64,000 nucleotides of DNA from contig FR891324.1 in NCBI GenBank assembly GCA_000435335.1, positions 1 to 64,000 on the forward strand, read 5' to 3'. Positions 1 through 9,262 of the stretch are shown in pieces (position 1 is the stretch's first letter; each line of letters opens with the position of its first letter). Source of the DNA: Clostridium sp. CAG:964 (GTDB lineage: Bacteria; Bacillota; Clostridia; Oscillospirales; Acutalibacteraceae). Below the pieces are notes generated by a model. That model was not told where the DNA came from, searched no databases, and saw nothing but the letters and a program-made list of their open reading frames with translations. A program made the translations under genes and the position numbers.

Positions 1-47
1 AAGCACCTCCACAACTTCCGATTTGTATTTCTGTTTGTTTTAAAAAT

Positions 48-71
48 GGGCAACTCCGATTGGAATTGCCC
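48..71 (-). terminator. Rho-independent terminator downstream of lysS
   Basis: On the minus strand a 10-bp stem (GGGCAATTCC with GGAGTTGCCC, one G-U pair, 4-nt loop) is followed by ATTTTTAAAAC. It lies about 135 bp past the lysS stop and probably ends the greA-lysS transcript. The remaining bases at 1-206 show no gene. Confidence 0.6.
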
Positions 72-206
72 ACTCATTGCACTAATTATGCGATTTTTTC
101 TTGCTTGCAGCGATTTCTGTATCAAACAATGCAAATTTTATTTGAATCGCTGTTTTTAGATTTCAAAAATCCAAAATCCACATAAATAGAGGTTTTTTTG
201 CACTTA

Positions 207-1718
207 TTACTTATCAAGCGGCTTCATTGTCGGGAAGATGATTACATCTCTGATAGAAGCACTGTCTGTTAGCAGCATAACAAGTCTGTCTATGCCCATA
301 CCCATACCGCCTGTTGGTGCCATACCGTACTCAAGGGATGTTAAGAAGTCTTCGTCAATCATATTTGCTTCTTCGTCGCCAGCCTCACGCAGCTTTAGCT
401 GATGTTCAAATCTGCCACGCTGGTCGATTGGGTCGTTAAGCTCTGAATATGCGTTTGCAAGCTCTCTGCGTGTTACAAACAGCTCAAACCTCTCAACAAG
501 CTCCGGCTGATTTGGCTTACGCTTTGTAAGCGGTGACACCTCAACAGGGTAGTCGCATATAAATGTTGGCTGCTGAAGCTGCTCCTCAACATACTCCTCA
601 AAGGCAGTATTTAGAATGTTGCCCCATGTGTCGGTTGGCTTTACCTCAAGCTTTAGCTCCTTGGCAACCTCTTTTGCCTTTTCTGTATCGCCGATAAATT
701 GGCTAAAGTCAACGCCTGCATATTCCTTTACAGCGTCTATCATTGTCATTCTCTTAAATGGAAGCGACAGGTCAACAGCCTCGCCCTGATACTGAATTTG
801 GTCTGTTCCGTTTACCTCTATACAAGCCTTGTTAATCAGCTTTTCCGTTAGGTCCATCATACCGTTATAGTCGGTGTAAGCCTCGTACAGCTCAATGGTT
901 GTAAACTCAGGGTTGTGCTTAACATCCATACCCTCGTTTCTGAACAGTCTGCCTATTTCGTAAACCTTTTCCATTCCGCCTACTATTAGTCGCTTTAGGT
1001 AAAGCTCCGGGGCAATTCTTAGGTAAAGGTCCATATCAAGTGTATTGTGATGAGTAATAAACGGTCTTGCGGCCGCACCGCCTGCTATGGTATTAAGTAC
1101 AGGGGTTTCTACCTCTATGTAGCCAATGTCGTCAAGCTGTTGACGAATTGACTTAATAATTTTGCTTCTGGCAATAAATGTGTTTTTAACCTCAGGATTT
1201 ACCATTAGGTCAACATAACGCTGACGGTATCTAAGGTCTGTATCCTTTAAGCCATGGTGCTTTTCAGGCAATGGCAACAAGGACTTTGACAAAAGTCTGA
1301 TTTCCTTTGCGTGTACAGATATTTCGCCTCGTCTTGTTTTAAAGACAAAGCCCTTTACCTCTACAATGTCGCCGATGTCCCACTTTGCCATTTGAACCTT
1401 GTAGGTGTCTTCGCCAACATCATTAATTCTAACATAAACCTGCATACGGCCGCTTCTGTCGTATACATCAATAAACGACGCCTTGCCCATATCACGCCAG
1501 CTCATAATACGGCCGGCAATGCAAACATCTTTATTTTCCAGCTGTTCAAAGTTATCAATAATCTGTTGTGCTAGGGTATCTCTGTCGCTTGTGGTAATCT
1601 TAAACGGGTCGTTGCCGCTTTCCTGCAGTGCAGTAAGCTTGTCACGGCGAATTTGCAAAAGCTCGCTTAGACTCTGCTCCTGCTGTTCTGCTTCAGGTGT
1701 TGTATTATCTTTGCTCAT
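207..1718 (-). CDS. lysS: Lysyl-tRNA synthetase, class II
   Basis: Cytoplasmic enzyme that charges tRNA-Lys with lysine using ATP. The 503-residue product is normal length for the bacterial class II enzyme. An N-terminal OB-fold anticodon-binding domain starts near residue 65 ([17 protein letters not shown]). The catalytic domain has motif 2 ([15 protein letters not shown], about residues 260-275) and motif 3 ([12 protein letters not shown], 471-482). The ATG lies one base after the greA stop, with GAGGAAATG in the end of greA acting as ribosome site, so the two are cotranscribed and probably translationally linked. greA-lysS adjacency is common in Firmicutes and supports both calls. A tRNA-Lys(UUU) gene is in the same window but not nearby. 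Confidence 0.97.
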   Translation of the reverse strand: MSKDNTTPEAEQQEQSLSELLQIRRDKLTALQESGNDPFKITTSDRDTLAQQIIDNFEQLENKDVCIAGRIMSWRDMGKASFIDVYDRSGRMQVYVRINDVGEDTYKVQMAKWDIGDIVEVKGFVFKTRRGEISVHAKEIRLLSKSLLPLPEKHHGLKDTDLRYRQRYVDLMVNPEVKNTFIARSKIIKSIRQQLDDIGYIEVETPVLNTIAGGAAARPFITHHNTLDMDLYLRIAPELYLKRLIVGGMEKVYEIGRLFRNEGMDVKHNPEFTTIELYEAYTDYNGMMDLTEKLINKACIEVNGTDQIQYQGEAVDLSLPFKRMTMIDAVKEYAGVDFSQFIGDTEKAKEVAKELKLEVKPTDTWGNILNTAFEEYVEEQLQQPTFICDYPVEVSPLTKRKPNQPELVERFELFVTRRELANAYSELNDPIDQRGRFEHQLKLREAGDEEANMIDEDFLTSLEYGMAPTGGMGMGIDRLVMLLTDSASIRDVIIFPTMKPLDK

Positions 1719-1719
1719 T

Positions 1720-2202
1720 TTACATTTCCTCGTTCTTCTTTAAAATTTCAAGTACCCGGTATTCTACTACTCCTCTAGGTGTTTCTACTGCTACAACATC
1801 ACCCGGAGCCTTGTCCATCAGCGCCTCGCCTACAGGAGATTCGTCCGAAAGCAAACCGTTTAGCGGGTCGGCCTCGTTGGCGCCAACAATTTTGTATTCT
1901 ATTTCTTTATTTCTTGCAATATTTTTTACACGCACTGTAGCACCCGGACGAACCCTGCCGGTATCAATATCCTCGATTACTACTGCATTTTTAAGCATAT
2001 TTTCTATTTCAACGATTCTTGACTCTACTACAGCCTGGTCGTTTTTCGCTTCGTCATATTCGGCATTCTCTGACAGGTCGCCGTAAGAACGGGCAATTTC
2101 AATTTTTTCTGCAATTTCGTCACGCTTAGTAGTTTTTAAGAAATCCAGTTCTTTTTCGAGGTTTTCTAAGCCTTCTTTTGTCAATCTAACTTCCTTTTGC
2201 AT
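1720..2202 (-). CDS. greA: Transcription elongation factor GreA
   Basis: Binds in the RNA polymerase secondary channel and stimulates cleavage of backtracked transcripts. The 160-residue product has the family architecture: an N-terminal antiparallel coiled coil (about 1-75) whose tip carries the acidic pair in [14 protein letters not shown] (D42 and E45), then a C-terminal FKBP-like domain (ATVRVKN onward). An AAGGATG ribosome site precedes the ATG. It is the first gene of the greA-lysS operon, and a promoter is visible at 2222-2251. Confidence 0.97.
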   Translation of the reverse strand: MQKEVRLTKEGLENLEKELDFLKTTKRDEIAEKIEIARSYGDLSENAEYDEAKNDQAVVESRIVEIENMLKNAVVIEDIDTGRVRPGATVRVKNIARNKEIEYKIVGANEADPLNGLLSDESPVGEALMDKAPGDVVAVETPRGVVEYRVLEILKKNEEM

Positions 2203-2221
2203 TTATATCATCCTTTACAGT

Positions 2222-2251
2222 TTTATAGCAAATTACCCTTTGCGTATTCAA
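2222..2251 (-). promoter_or_regulatory. Promoter of greA-lysS
   Basis: On the minus strand, TTGAAT (2251-2246), an 18-bp spacer and TATAAA (2227-2222) lie about 20-50 bp before the greA start. No riboswitch or T-box-like leader fits between this promoter and greA. Confidence 0.55.
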
Positions 2252-2450
2252 ATTTAATTTTATCAAACAATATGCTCTATGTCAAGAAAATTTACCATAC
2301 CAAGCCGCAAATTTGAGAAAGGAGCATTCCTGTTTTTTGTGCGACTGAGTTGAGCCTATGCTCTTTATTTTTTAACATTGCTGTCTTTAAAAAATAATTG
2401 ATGCCTAGCTGTTTAAATTATTAACAATGCATTAATTATACACAATAAAT

Positions 2451-2480
2451 TTGACAATAACAGAAATAAAATGTTATGAT
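2451..2480 (+). promoter_or_regulatory. Promoter of citrate synthase gene
   Basis: TTGACA at 2451-2456, an 18-bp spacer and TATGAT at 2475-2480. A strong AAGGAGG ribosome site follows at 2503-2509, ahead of the ATG at 2521. Confidence 0.75.
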
Positions 2481-2520
2481 TAGTTGTAATTAGAAGTAAT
2501 TTAAGGAGGTTTAAGCTTGT

Positions 2521-3867
2521 ATGAATAATTCATATATCAGTGAGCTTACTCAAAAGTGCATTGACAGCAGCACGGTTGACACAGCACTGTACGCAAAGTA
2601 CGATGTAAAAAAAGGACTTAGAGATAAAAACGGCGTAGGAGTACTTGCCGGACTGACAACCATATCTAATGTTATGGCTACAAAAGAGGTGGACGGCGTA
2701 AGAGTACCTTGTGCCGGTAAATTGCTGTTTAGAGGATATTCCATAAAAGACCTTGTAAAAAATTCCGGTAAGGCAGAGCATTTTGGCTTTGAGGAGGCTA
2801 TGTACCTGATTTTGTTTGGAGAGCTTCCTACAAAGGAGCAGTACAAAAGCTTTAAGGAGCTTTTAGGCGAAAGTATGGTGCTGCCAAACAGCTTTACAAG
2901 AGATGTTATAATGAAAGCACCAAGCAAGGATATTATGAACTCTATTACAAAAAGTGTTCTTACCCTGGCGGCTTATGATGAAAAAGCGTCTGACATATCA
3001 CTTGACAATGTACTTGTACAGTGCATAAAGCTAATTGCGGTATTTCCTATGCTGGCTGTGTATGGCTACCACGCATATAACCACTATGAATGTGACGACA
3101 GCCTGTTTATTCACAGACCTGATCCTAATTTGTCTACCGCAGAAAATATACTTAGAATGTTAAGACCGGATATGAAATACACAGACCTTGAGGCCAGAGT
3201 GCTTGACGCAGCTCTTATTTTGCATATGGAGCACGGCGGCGGTAACAACTCTACATTTACTACGCATGTAGTATCCTCGGCAGGCTCTGACACATACTCG
3301 GTAATTGCCGCAGCATTGTCGTCACTAAAAGGACCAAAGCATGGCGGTGCAAATTTGAAGGTTGTACAGATGATGAATGACCTAAAGGAAAATGTAACCG
3401 ACATAACAGACGAAGACCAGGTAAGAAGCTATCTTGAGAAGGTTCTTGCCGGAGAAGCCTTTGACCACAAGGGCTTGATCTATGGTATGGGACACGCTAT
3501 ATATTCGGTATCCGATCCAAGAGCACAGGTATTCAAAAAGTTTGTTCGTGGCCTAGCAGAAGAAAAGCATATGGATAAGGAATTTAAGCTATTCTCTATG
3601 ATAGAAGAAATGGCCCCTGAAATTATTGCCCAAAAGCGTAGAATGTACAAGGGCGTAAGTGCTAATGTAGATTTTTACAGCGGTTTTGTTTACAATATGC
3701 TTGGCATTCCGCTTGAGCTTTACACTCCTATATTTGCTATAGCCAGAATTGTAGGCTGGAGTGCCCACAGACTTGAAGAGCTGATTAATGTTGACAAAAT
3801 TATTCGCCCTGCTTACAAGAGCCTTGTTGTTGAGCGTGAATATATTGATATTGAGGACAGAAAATAA
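2521..3867 (+). CDS. gltA: Citrate synthase
   Basis: Condenses acetyl-CoA and oxaloacetate to citrate. In a fermentative anaerobe this usually feeds glutamate synthesis through a partial TCA branch. The 448-residue product carries the active-site segments: MEHGGG with H238, KHGGAN with H274, GMGHAIYSVSDPRA with H325, and a late NVDFYSG holding the expected catalytic Asp. It appears monocistronic, with its own promoter and a strong terminator; no aconitase or isocitrate dehydrogenase gene is adjacent. The family includes 2-methylcitrate synthases, which cannot be excluded from sequence alone, but no prp genes are nearby. Confidence 0.93.
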   Translation: MNNSYISELTQKCIDSSTVDTALYAKYDVKKGLRDKNGVGVLAGLTTISNVMATKEVDGVRVPCAGKLLFRGYSIKDLVKNSGKAEHFGFEEAMYLILFGELPTKEQYKSFKELLGESMVLPNSFTRDVIMKAPSKDIMNSITKSVLTLAAYDEKASDISLDNVLVQCIKLIAVFPMLAVYGYHAYNHYECDDSLFIHRPDPNLSTAENILRMLRPDMKYTDLEARVLDAALILHMEHGGGNNSTFTTHVVSSAGSDTYSVIAAALSSLKGPKHGGANLKVVQMMNDLKENVTDITDEDQVRSYLEKVLAGEAFDHKGLIYGMGHAIYSVSDPRAQVFKKFVRGLAEEKHMDKEFKLFSMIEEMAPEIIAQKRRMYKGVSANVDFYSGFVYNMLGIPLELYTPIFAIARIVGWSAHRLEELINVDKIIRPAYKSLVVEREYIDIEDRK

Positions 3868-3892
3868 ACAATATTTACATTGCCAATAATTA

Positions 3893-3924
3893 GGCTGACA
3901 CCTATCGAAGAACGGCTGTCAGCC
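3893..3924 (+). repeat. Inverted repeat after gltA
   Basis: GGCTGACA (3893-3900) and TGTCAGCC (3917-3924) form a perfect 8-bp stem with a 16-nt loop. It lacks a T-tract and lies just upstream of the true terminator, so it may protect the mRNA 3' end. Confidence 0.5.
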
Positions 3925-3940
3925 CAAATAAAAAATCCGA

Positions 3941-3980
3941 CGCCGCCTCCGGCTCAGCCCGGAGCGGCGTTTTCGATTTT
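3941..3980 (+). terminator. Terminator of gltA
   Basis: GC-rich stem CGCCGCCTCCGG with CCGGAGCGGCG (one bulge), followed by TTTTCGATTTT. Confidence 0.85.
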
Positions 3981-4014
3981 GGCAAAAAAACATTACTGCC
4001 ATATAATTGTTTTA

Positions 4015-4043
4015 TTGCATTAAATGTTTTTTTGTGATATACT
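4015..4043 (+). promoter_or_regulatory. Promoter of the AIM24-family gene
   Basis: TTGCAT at 4015-4020, a 17-bp spacer and TATACT at 4038-4043, about 30 bp before the ATG. A GGAGG ribosome site is at 4064-4068. Confidence 0.6.
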
Positions 4044-4074
4044 TTTGTTAAATACTGAAATACGGAGGTTTTTT

Positions 4075-4751
4075 ATGAGGTACAACATTGAGGGCGACAG
4101 TTTGCCAATAGTAGAGGTAAATCTGGATCCAAACGAAACCATTGTTACACAGGGCGGGGGAATGATTTGGATGTCTCCTAACCTAAAAATGGAAACATCA
4201 TCAGGCGGACTCGGCAAGGCATTCAGCAAAATGTTCAGCGGTGAGTCAATTTTTCAAAATCGTTATACTGCTGTGGGAGGACCGGGCTTCATTACGCTTG
4301 CCTCTTCTTTCCCGGGATCAATTCTTAAATTTGATATTTCCCCTAATGCACCTATAGTTGTGCAAAAATCCGGATTTTTGGCAAGCTCGGCAGGAGTAGA
4401 GCTTTCTATATTCTTCAACAAAAAATTCGGTGCCGGCTTATTTGGCGGTGAAGGCTTCATTATGCAGAAGCTCTCAGGACAGGGCATTGCTTTCATAGAA
4501 ATTGACGGTTACTGCAAGCAGTACACACTTGGCTCCGGTCAACAGCTTATTGTAGACACCGGTAATCTGGCTGCAATGGAGACGCTACCTGCTCTATAAG
4601 TATTCAAAAGGTACCGGGCGTTAAAAATATGCTGCTTGGCGGCGAGGGACTTTTCAATACTGTTGTTACCGGCCCGGGCAGAGTATTCTTACAGTCACAT
4701 CCTATTTCAACTGTTGCGGCAGCAATTCGTCCGTTTATTGCAACAAACTAA
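4075..4751 (+). pseudogene. AIM24 / TIGR00266 family protein, interrupted by a frameshift
   Basis: Begins at the ATG at 4075 behind GGAGG (MRYNIEGDSLPIVEV). The Gly-rich body, with GGPGFITLAS and GSGQQLIVDTGNLAAME, is typical of the AIM24/TIGR00266 family, small beta-rich proteins of unknown function. Frame 1 stops at 4599. The missing family C-terminus continues in the third frame from about 4582 (SISIQKVPGVKNML, then GGEGLFNTVVTGPGRVFLQ) to a stop at 4749-4751. Adding one base near 4578-4582 would restore about 225 residues. Either a genuine one-base deletion or a sequencing error. The downstream piece keeps clean coding character, so the lesion is recent or artefactual. Confidence 0.8.
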
Positions 4752-4772
4752 CAGGATTACAGGGTGAGCTTT

Positions 4773-4949
4773 ATGTCAGAGGATAAGAACAACAGCGAAA
4801 AGCCCCGTCTGACAGACGAACAGCTAAAGAAAAACTCGGAAAAGCTGGAGCAATACGACCGCATACTAAAGGTAACTGCAGCAGCACTTGCAATAATGTT
4901 TGGCATTATAGTGTGTATAGTGGCAGTTCTTATTGCAAACAACAGCTAA
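4773..4949 (+). CDS. Small single-pass membrane protein, function unknown
   Basis: 58 residues from the ATG at 4773; a GTG at 4764 would add three. AGGGTGAG lies just upstream. The N-terminal half is charged and lysine-rich (LTDEQLKKNSEKLEQYDRI). The C-terminal half is one hydrophobic helix (about residues 33-55) ending IANNS. It starts about 20 bp after the AIM24-family reading frame and is followed by a strong terminator, so it is probably the second gene of that operon. I do not recognise a family. Confidence 0.6.
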   Translation: MSEDKNNSEKPRLTDEQLKKNSEKLEQYDRILKVTAAALAIMFGIIVCIVAVLIANNS

Positions 4950-4970
4950 CCGAAATTCAATACAAAAGAC

Positions 4971-5019
4971 ACGGCGTACAGCCCCACCTACTAGGTAAGA
5001 GCTGTACGCCGTTTTTTTA
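4971..5019 (+). terminator. Strong terminator between convergent genes
   Basis: Perfect 12-bp stem ACGGCGTACAGC (4971-4982) with GCTGTACGCCGT (5001-5012), followed by seven T. On the minus strand the hairpin is followed by TCTTTTGTATT, so it could also end the ABC permease transcript. Confidence 0.9.
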
Positions 5020-5056
5020 TTTTAATTACTTATATAATTCGGTGGACTTTTTACCG

Positions 5057-8000
5057 CTATTCAATACTTTTTAGTGATTCCACCATACTTATCGCATTAA
5101 TTTTAAAATACATAACAAAATTTACAATTAACGCAAACAGTACTGTAAATGCCGATGCATAAACAAAGCTCATCCAGCTTACCGTTCTGCCAAACATTAC
5201 TGTATCGACCTCTGCAGTAGATATAATAAAGTTGGTTAGGAACACACCCATAACAAGCCCTGCCAAGATGCCCACAGCAGTTAAAACAATATTTTCACGG
5301 TACACATATGCACTTGTTTCTCTGTTGTAAAAGCCCAATACCTTTATGGTAGCAATTTCACGCACTCGCTCGGCTATGTTGATGTTGGTTAGATTGTACA
5401 GCACCACAAACGCCAAAGCTGCAGCACATATTATCATAACATAAACTATAACATTAAGATTGTTGAGCATATCTTCGACCTTATCTATATTTCCGCTTAA
5501 AAAGCTTACGCCTATAACATCGTCACGCTTTAAAAGCTTTGTTCCGAAGTCCTCCTCCTTCTCGGTATTCATACTGTGCTTTTCTATAATAACATTGTAG
5601 GACGGGCTTTCTTTATAAATTTCTTTATAATATTCAGGCGTCATATAAATATAGTTGTTTATATGATTTTCGCAGATACCGTTAATTTTCACTGTATAGT
5701 CCTTGTTTTCATAGGTATAAGTAATGGTGTCGCCTACCGAAAGCTTGAGAATATTTGCTATTTTTTCGGTTAATATAACGCCGCTGCTGCTTAGCTTCAG
5801 CTTTTCGCCGCCGATGCGTGTGTGCAAATCTATAAGCTTATCAATTTGACTGACATTTTCAATAGTATATACAGATATTTGATACTGCTTGTCCTCCTTG
5901 TCTGTTACCTTGCCGGTGTGGTAGTTAAACCTTTGTACCGCTTCTACATCATTATAATTCTCTACAAAGCTGTACAGCTCCTGCTGCTGTTCATCTGTAA
6001 TGTTGTCCTTTGGCACAATAACACCGCTGTACTTTATAACATCACCAAACTGCTGTGTAATAATCGCATTTATGGAATCCTTTAGTCCGAATGCCGCTAC
6101 AATCAGTGCGGTACAGCCCGCCACACCTAATACGGTCATTAAAAATCTTGACTTATACCTAAAAATGTTTCTCGCCGTTACCTTTGAGGTAAAGCCTATA
6201 TGATTCCAAATAAAGCTTATACGCTCCAGCAGTATTCTTTTACCCGGTCTTGGTGCTTTTGGACGCATTAGCTTTGACGGCTCTGCCCGCATTAAACCAT
6301 AACCTACAAACAGCACAACGCCGCAGGTGCAGATAATGGAGGCAATAGAGCCTATTATCATACTTGACCACGGTACGGCCAGCTCCATATCCGGCAGCTT
6401 ATATAACAGCTTATAGGTATTGAATATTATTGCCGGCAATGTAAGCACGCCCGACGCACAGCCAATAGTGCTTCCTATTATTGCAGCTGTAGAGGAATAA
6501 ATAAAATATTTGCTTAGGATACTTCCGGAGGAATAGCCCAACGCCTTTAATGTGCCTATTTCGGTACGGCGTTCCTCCAACAGTCGTGACATAGTTGTTA
6601 GGCATACTAAAACCGCTACTGCCAAAAAGAACAGCGGGAACACCATAGCTATGGCGTCTACACTTTGGGTATCGTCATAATACGAGCCGTAGCCGTCGAG
6701 GTCTTGCCTTGTAGTTACATACCACCGTGGAGAAGAAATTTTGTCAAGCTGTGCTTGTGCGTCGCTAAGCTTTTTCTGCGCCTCCTCCAGTTTTTTCTGT
6801 GCAGCTTCTTTATTTTTGTCCAGCTCTTTTTGTGCGGCATTAAGCTTTTTATCGGCAGCGTCCTTTGTATCTGCCAGCTGCTTTCTGCCCTGCTTCACCT
6901 GCTGCTTGCCTGTTACAATGGAGGACTGTGCATCGTCCAGCTTTTGCCTGCCCTCTTTTTTTGCGGCGTCAAACTGACTTTTGGCTGTGGCAAGCTGCTG
7001 CTGTGCAGAATCTATTTGTGTCTGTGCAGAATCTATTTCTGACTGACCGTCTGCCCTTGACTGCTCAAGCTGTGCCTGTGCTTCATCAAGCTGTGCCTTT
7101 GCCTGCCTTAACTGTTCTTCGCCGTCGGCAAGCTGCTGCTGACCGTTTTGCAGCTGTGCTTTATAGGACTGCACCAAAGCACTAAGGTCATCAATCTGCT
7201 TTTTATATTCTTCCTTAGCCTCGTTGTCCTTGCAATTGTCTAAAAGCTCTGTAAGCCTATCAAGATTTGTCTGAACATTCTCAAGCAGAGGCATATATGT
7301 ATTTATTTTTTCCTCTGCCTGAGGCTTAGTAACCTGATAAAACTCCTTATACTGTGCCTCGTACTGTGCCTGTGCTGTTTTGAGCTGAGTTTCTGCCTGT
7401 GAAATGCTTGTGGAATATGCAATTTTTGCAGTGGCAAGCTGTCCCTTTGCCTCCTGTAAAAGCAGCTCCTTTGAATTAATTTCATTTTGTGCCGCTAAAA
7501 TTTCCTCATAATAGGTTGTAATTGAATACGGAAGCTGACTTTCGCCCTCTGTTAGCTTTTCCTCTGTATCGTCCAGCTTCTTCTGTGCCTGTGCCGTTTG
7601 GTCGGCAAGCTCTGTTTTGCCGCTGTCAATTTTATTTTGTGCGTCGTTAAGCTTTTTCTCAACGGCCGCCGCTTCACCGGCATATTCCACCTCGCCGTCA
7701 CGCAGCTTATCCTTTGCCGGCTCTACAACCTCCTGTCTAAAAGCATCCAAACGATCATCAGCAACATTTTCCAGCCTGCTTGCAATACGGTCAACGCCAT
7801 TTTTATACTCGTCTGTAAAAGGGGATACCTCACTGCTTGTGTATTCCGTGCTTACAAACACCTGTGTGTACCTGTCAGACTTAAATTCCTCGGGGTTTAA
7901 GTATGCACTGTAGGAAACCTCTCCGGTTCCTATGGCTGTAGTACCATGGTCGTAGGACATATAAAGCGGCGACTCAACTACGCCCACTACTGTGTATTCT

Positions 8001-8485
8001 CTGCTTTTAAGCATATCGTCTACATTGGTATCTCCGGCGTACTGCTGAATTTTTATGGTGTCGCCTACACTGTAGGTGAAATTCTTTTCTACCGCAATTT
8101 CACCGGATTTTTCAGGGAGCCTGCCGTCCTTAACATTCAGCTTGTTCATACTGCTGTCTATAGAGTGCAGTCTGTATACCTCGGCACTTCTGTCGGTGTC
8201 AACCATAACATCGAGCATATAGCCTGCCGCCACCTTGGTTACACCGTCTACCTTTTCCATGGCCTTAATGTCGTTTTTATCAAAGCCTACCGTTGAAATC
8301 ATGCGTATATCCATAAGACTGCTGTCAAGGTAATATTTTTCGGCAGTTTTCAGCATTGTAGGGCTTGCACCTTTAACTCCCGCAAAAAAGCCTACTCCCA
8401 ACGCTACTATAGCGAGTATTGACAAAAACCGTCCCTTGCTCTGCCAAATTTCTCTGAATATATTTTTCCATAAAGTTGGCGTCAT
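5057..8485 (-). CDS. ABC transporter permease, FtsX/MacB type with long coiled coil
   Basis: Membrane component of an ABC exporter or mechanotransmission complex. The ATG at 8485 was chosen because AAGGTGGTGA lies just upstream; a GTG at 8497 falls inside that site. Of 1142 residues, the first transmembrane helix (RFLSILAIVALGVGFFAGV) is followed by an extracytoplasmic MacB-like region. Residues of about 245-600 are a long Ala/Gln/Lys/Asp-rich coiled coil. The first FtsX domain has helices near 625-645, 670-710 and 740-765. The C-terminal half holds the second FtsX domain (helices near 790, 1020-1045, 1070-1095 and 1110-1130). Two FtsX domains on one chain resemble the large permeases of Gram-positive peptide or lipoprotein exporters. 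Its ATPase is 22 bp upstream. Substrate unknown. Confidence 0.85.
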   Translation of the reverse strand: MTPTLWKNIFREIWQSKGRFLSILAIVALGVGFFAGVKGASPTMLKTAEKYYLDSSLMDIRMISTVGFDKNDIKAMEKVDGVTKVAAGYMLDVMVDTDRSAEVYRLHSIDSSMNKLNVKDGRLPEKSGEIAVEKNFTYSVGDTIKIQQYAGDTNVDDMLKSREYTVVGVVESPLYMSYDHGTTAIGTGEVSYSAYLNPEEFKSDRYTQVFVSTEYTSSEVSPFTDEYKNGVDRIASRLENVADDRLDAFRQEVVEPAKDKLRDGEVEYAGEAAAVEKKLNDAQNKIDSGKTELADQTAQAQKKLDDTEEKLTEGESQLPYSITTYYEEILAAQNEINSKELLLQEAKGQLATAKIAYSTSISQAETQLKTAQAQYEAQYKEFYQVTKPQAEEKINTYMPLLENVQTNLDRLTELLDNCKDNEAKEEYKKQIDDLSALVQSYKAQLQNGQQQLADGEEQLRQAKAQLDEAQAQLEQSRADGQSEIDSAQTQIDSAQQQLATAKSQFDAAKKEGRQKLDDAQSSIVTGKQQVKQGRKQLADTKDAADKKLNAAQKELDKNKEAAQKKLEEAQKKLSDAQAQLDKISSPRWYVTTRQDLDGYGSYYDDTQSVDAIAMVFPLFFLAVAVLVCLTTMSRLLEERRTEIGTLKALGYSSGSILSKYFIYSSTAAIIGSTIGCASGVLTLPAIIFNTYKLLYKLPDMELAVPWSSMIIGSIASIICTCGVVLFVGYGLMRAEPSKLMRPKAPRPGKRILLERISFIWNHIGFTSKVTARNIFRYKSRFLMTVLGVAGCTALIVAAFGLKDSINAIITQQFGDVIKYSGVIVPKDNITDEQQQELYSFVENYNDVEAVQRFNYHTGKVTDKEDKQYQISVYTIENVSQIDKLIDLHTRIGGEKLKLSSSGVILTEKIANILKLSVGDTITYTYENKDYTVKINGICENHINNYIYMTPEYYKEIYKESPSYNVIIEKHSMNTEKEEDFGTKLLKRDDVIGVSFLSGNIDKVEDMLNNLNVIVYVMIICAAALAFVVLYNLTNINIAERVREIATIKVLGFYNRETSAYVYRENIVLTAVGILAGLVMGVFLTNFIISTAEVDTVMFGRTVSWMSFVYASAFTVLFALIVNFVMYFKINAISMVESLKSIE

Positions 8486-8507
8486 CTGCTTCACCACCTT
8501 CTATATG

Positions 8508-9209
8508 CTACCATTCGATATTTTCTACAGCTACAGGGCTGTTGTTTATAACATTGCTTACGGTTTTTCCGCTTTTCATTGTAATTACCCTGTGTGCCAT
8601 AGGAGTAATAGCGGAATTGTGAGTAATTAAAACCACTGTCATACCCTCTTTTTCACAGGTGGTTTGCAGCAGCTTTAAAATGGACTTTCCCGTTTTGTAG
8701 TCCAGTGCACCTGTCGGCTCGTCGCACAAAAGCAGTGCCGGTCTTTTCGCCAAGGCTCTGGCAATAGAAACTCTTTGCTGTTCGCCGCCGGAAAGCTGTG
8801 CCGGAAAATTGTCCATACGGTCGGCCAGTCCCACACTGCGAAGTGCCTCCTCGGGCGACATTGCGTCCTTGCACAATTGCGTTGCAAGCTCTATGTTTTC
8901 TTTAGCCGTTAAATTAGGAATAAGGTTATAGAACTGAAATACAAAGCCTATGTCCTTCCTGCGGTAGCCTACCAGCTGTTTTTTGCTGTAGCGGCTTATA
9001 TCCTTATTGTTTACAATAATTGTTCCGCCGGAGCAGTTATCCATACCGCCCAGCATATTCAGCACCGTGGTTTTACCTGCTCCCGACGAGCCTACTACTA
9101 CTACAAATTCTCCTTTTTCAATACAAAAATTAACGCCGTCTACAGCATTAATGCTTAGCTCTCCCATTTTATATGTTTTATATACATTCTTAAATTCAAC
9201 AAAAGCCAT
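8508..9209 (-). CDS. ABC transporter ATP-binding protein (LolD/MacB-like)
   Basis: ATPase partner of the permease immediately downstream. In 233 residues it has Walker [10 protein letters not shown] (40-48), a Q-loop Gln at 92, signature LSGGEQQR (139-146), Walker [13 protein letters not shown] (159-170) and the switch His in LITHNSA (197). The CDEPTGALD and [12 protein letters not shown] segments are typical of the MacB/LolD/FtsE branch that pairs with FtsX-type permeases. It follows birA by about 50 bp on the same strand, so the ABC pair may be expressed from the coaX-birA unit. Confidence 0.92.
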   Translation of the reverse strand: MAFVEFKNVYKTYKMGELSINAVDGVNFCIEKGEFVVVVGSSGAGKTTVLNMLGGMDNCSGGTIIVNNKDISRYSKKQLVGYRRKDIGFVFQFYNLIPNLTAKENIELATQLCKDAMSPEEALRSVGLADRMDNFPAQLSGGEQQRVSIARALAKRPALLLCDEPTGALDYKTGKSILKLLQTTCEKEGMTVVLITHNSAITPMAHRVITMKSGKTVSNVINNSPVAVENIEW

Positions 9210-9262
9210 ATATCCACCTCTTTATATAAAACTCTGTTTATACCCTGCTTATTATATCCTGC

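Larger units (their letters stand above)
2203..2520. other. Divergent intergenic region between greA and gltA
   Basis: This 318-bp gap has the greA promoter at one end and the gltA promoter at the other. In the middle (about 2354-2390, plus strand) a weak GAGC-CTAT-GCTC hairpin is followed by TTTATTTTTT, but no gene precedes it. No ORF with a ribosome site was seen. Confidence 0.5.
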
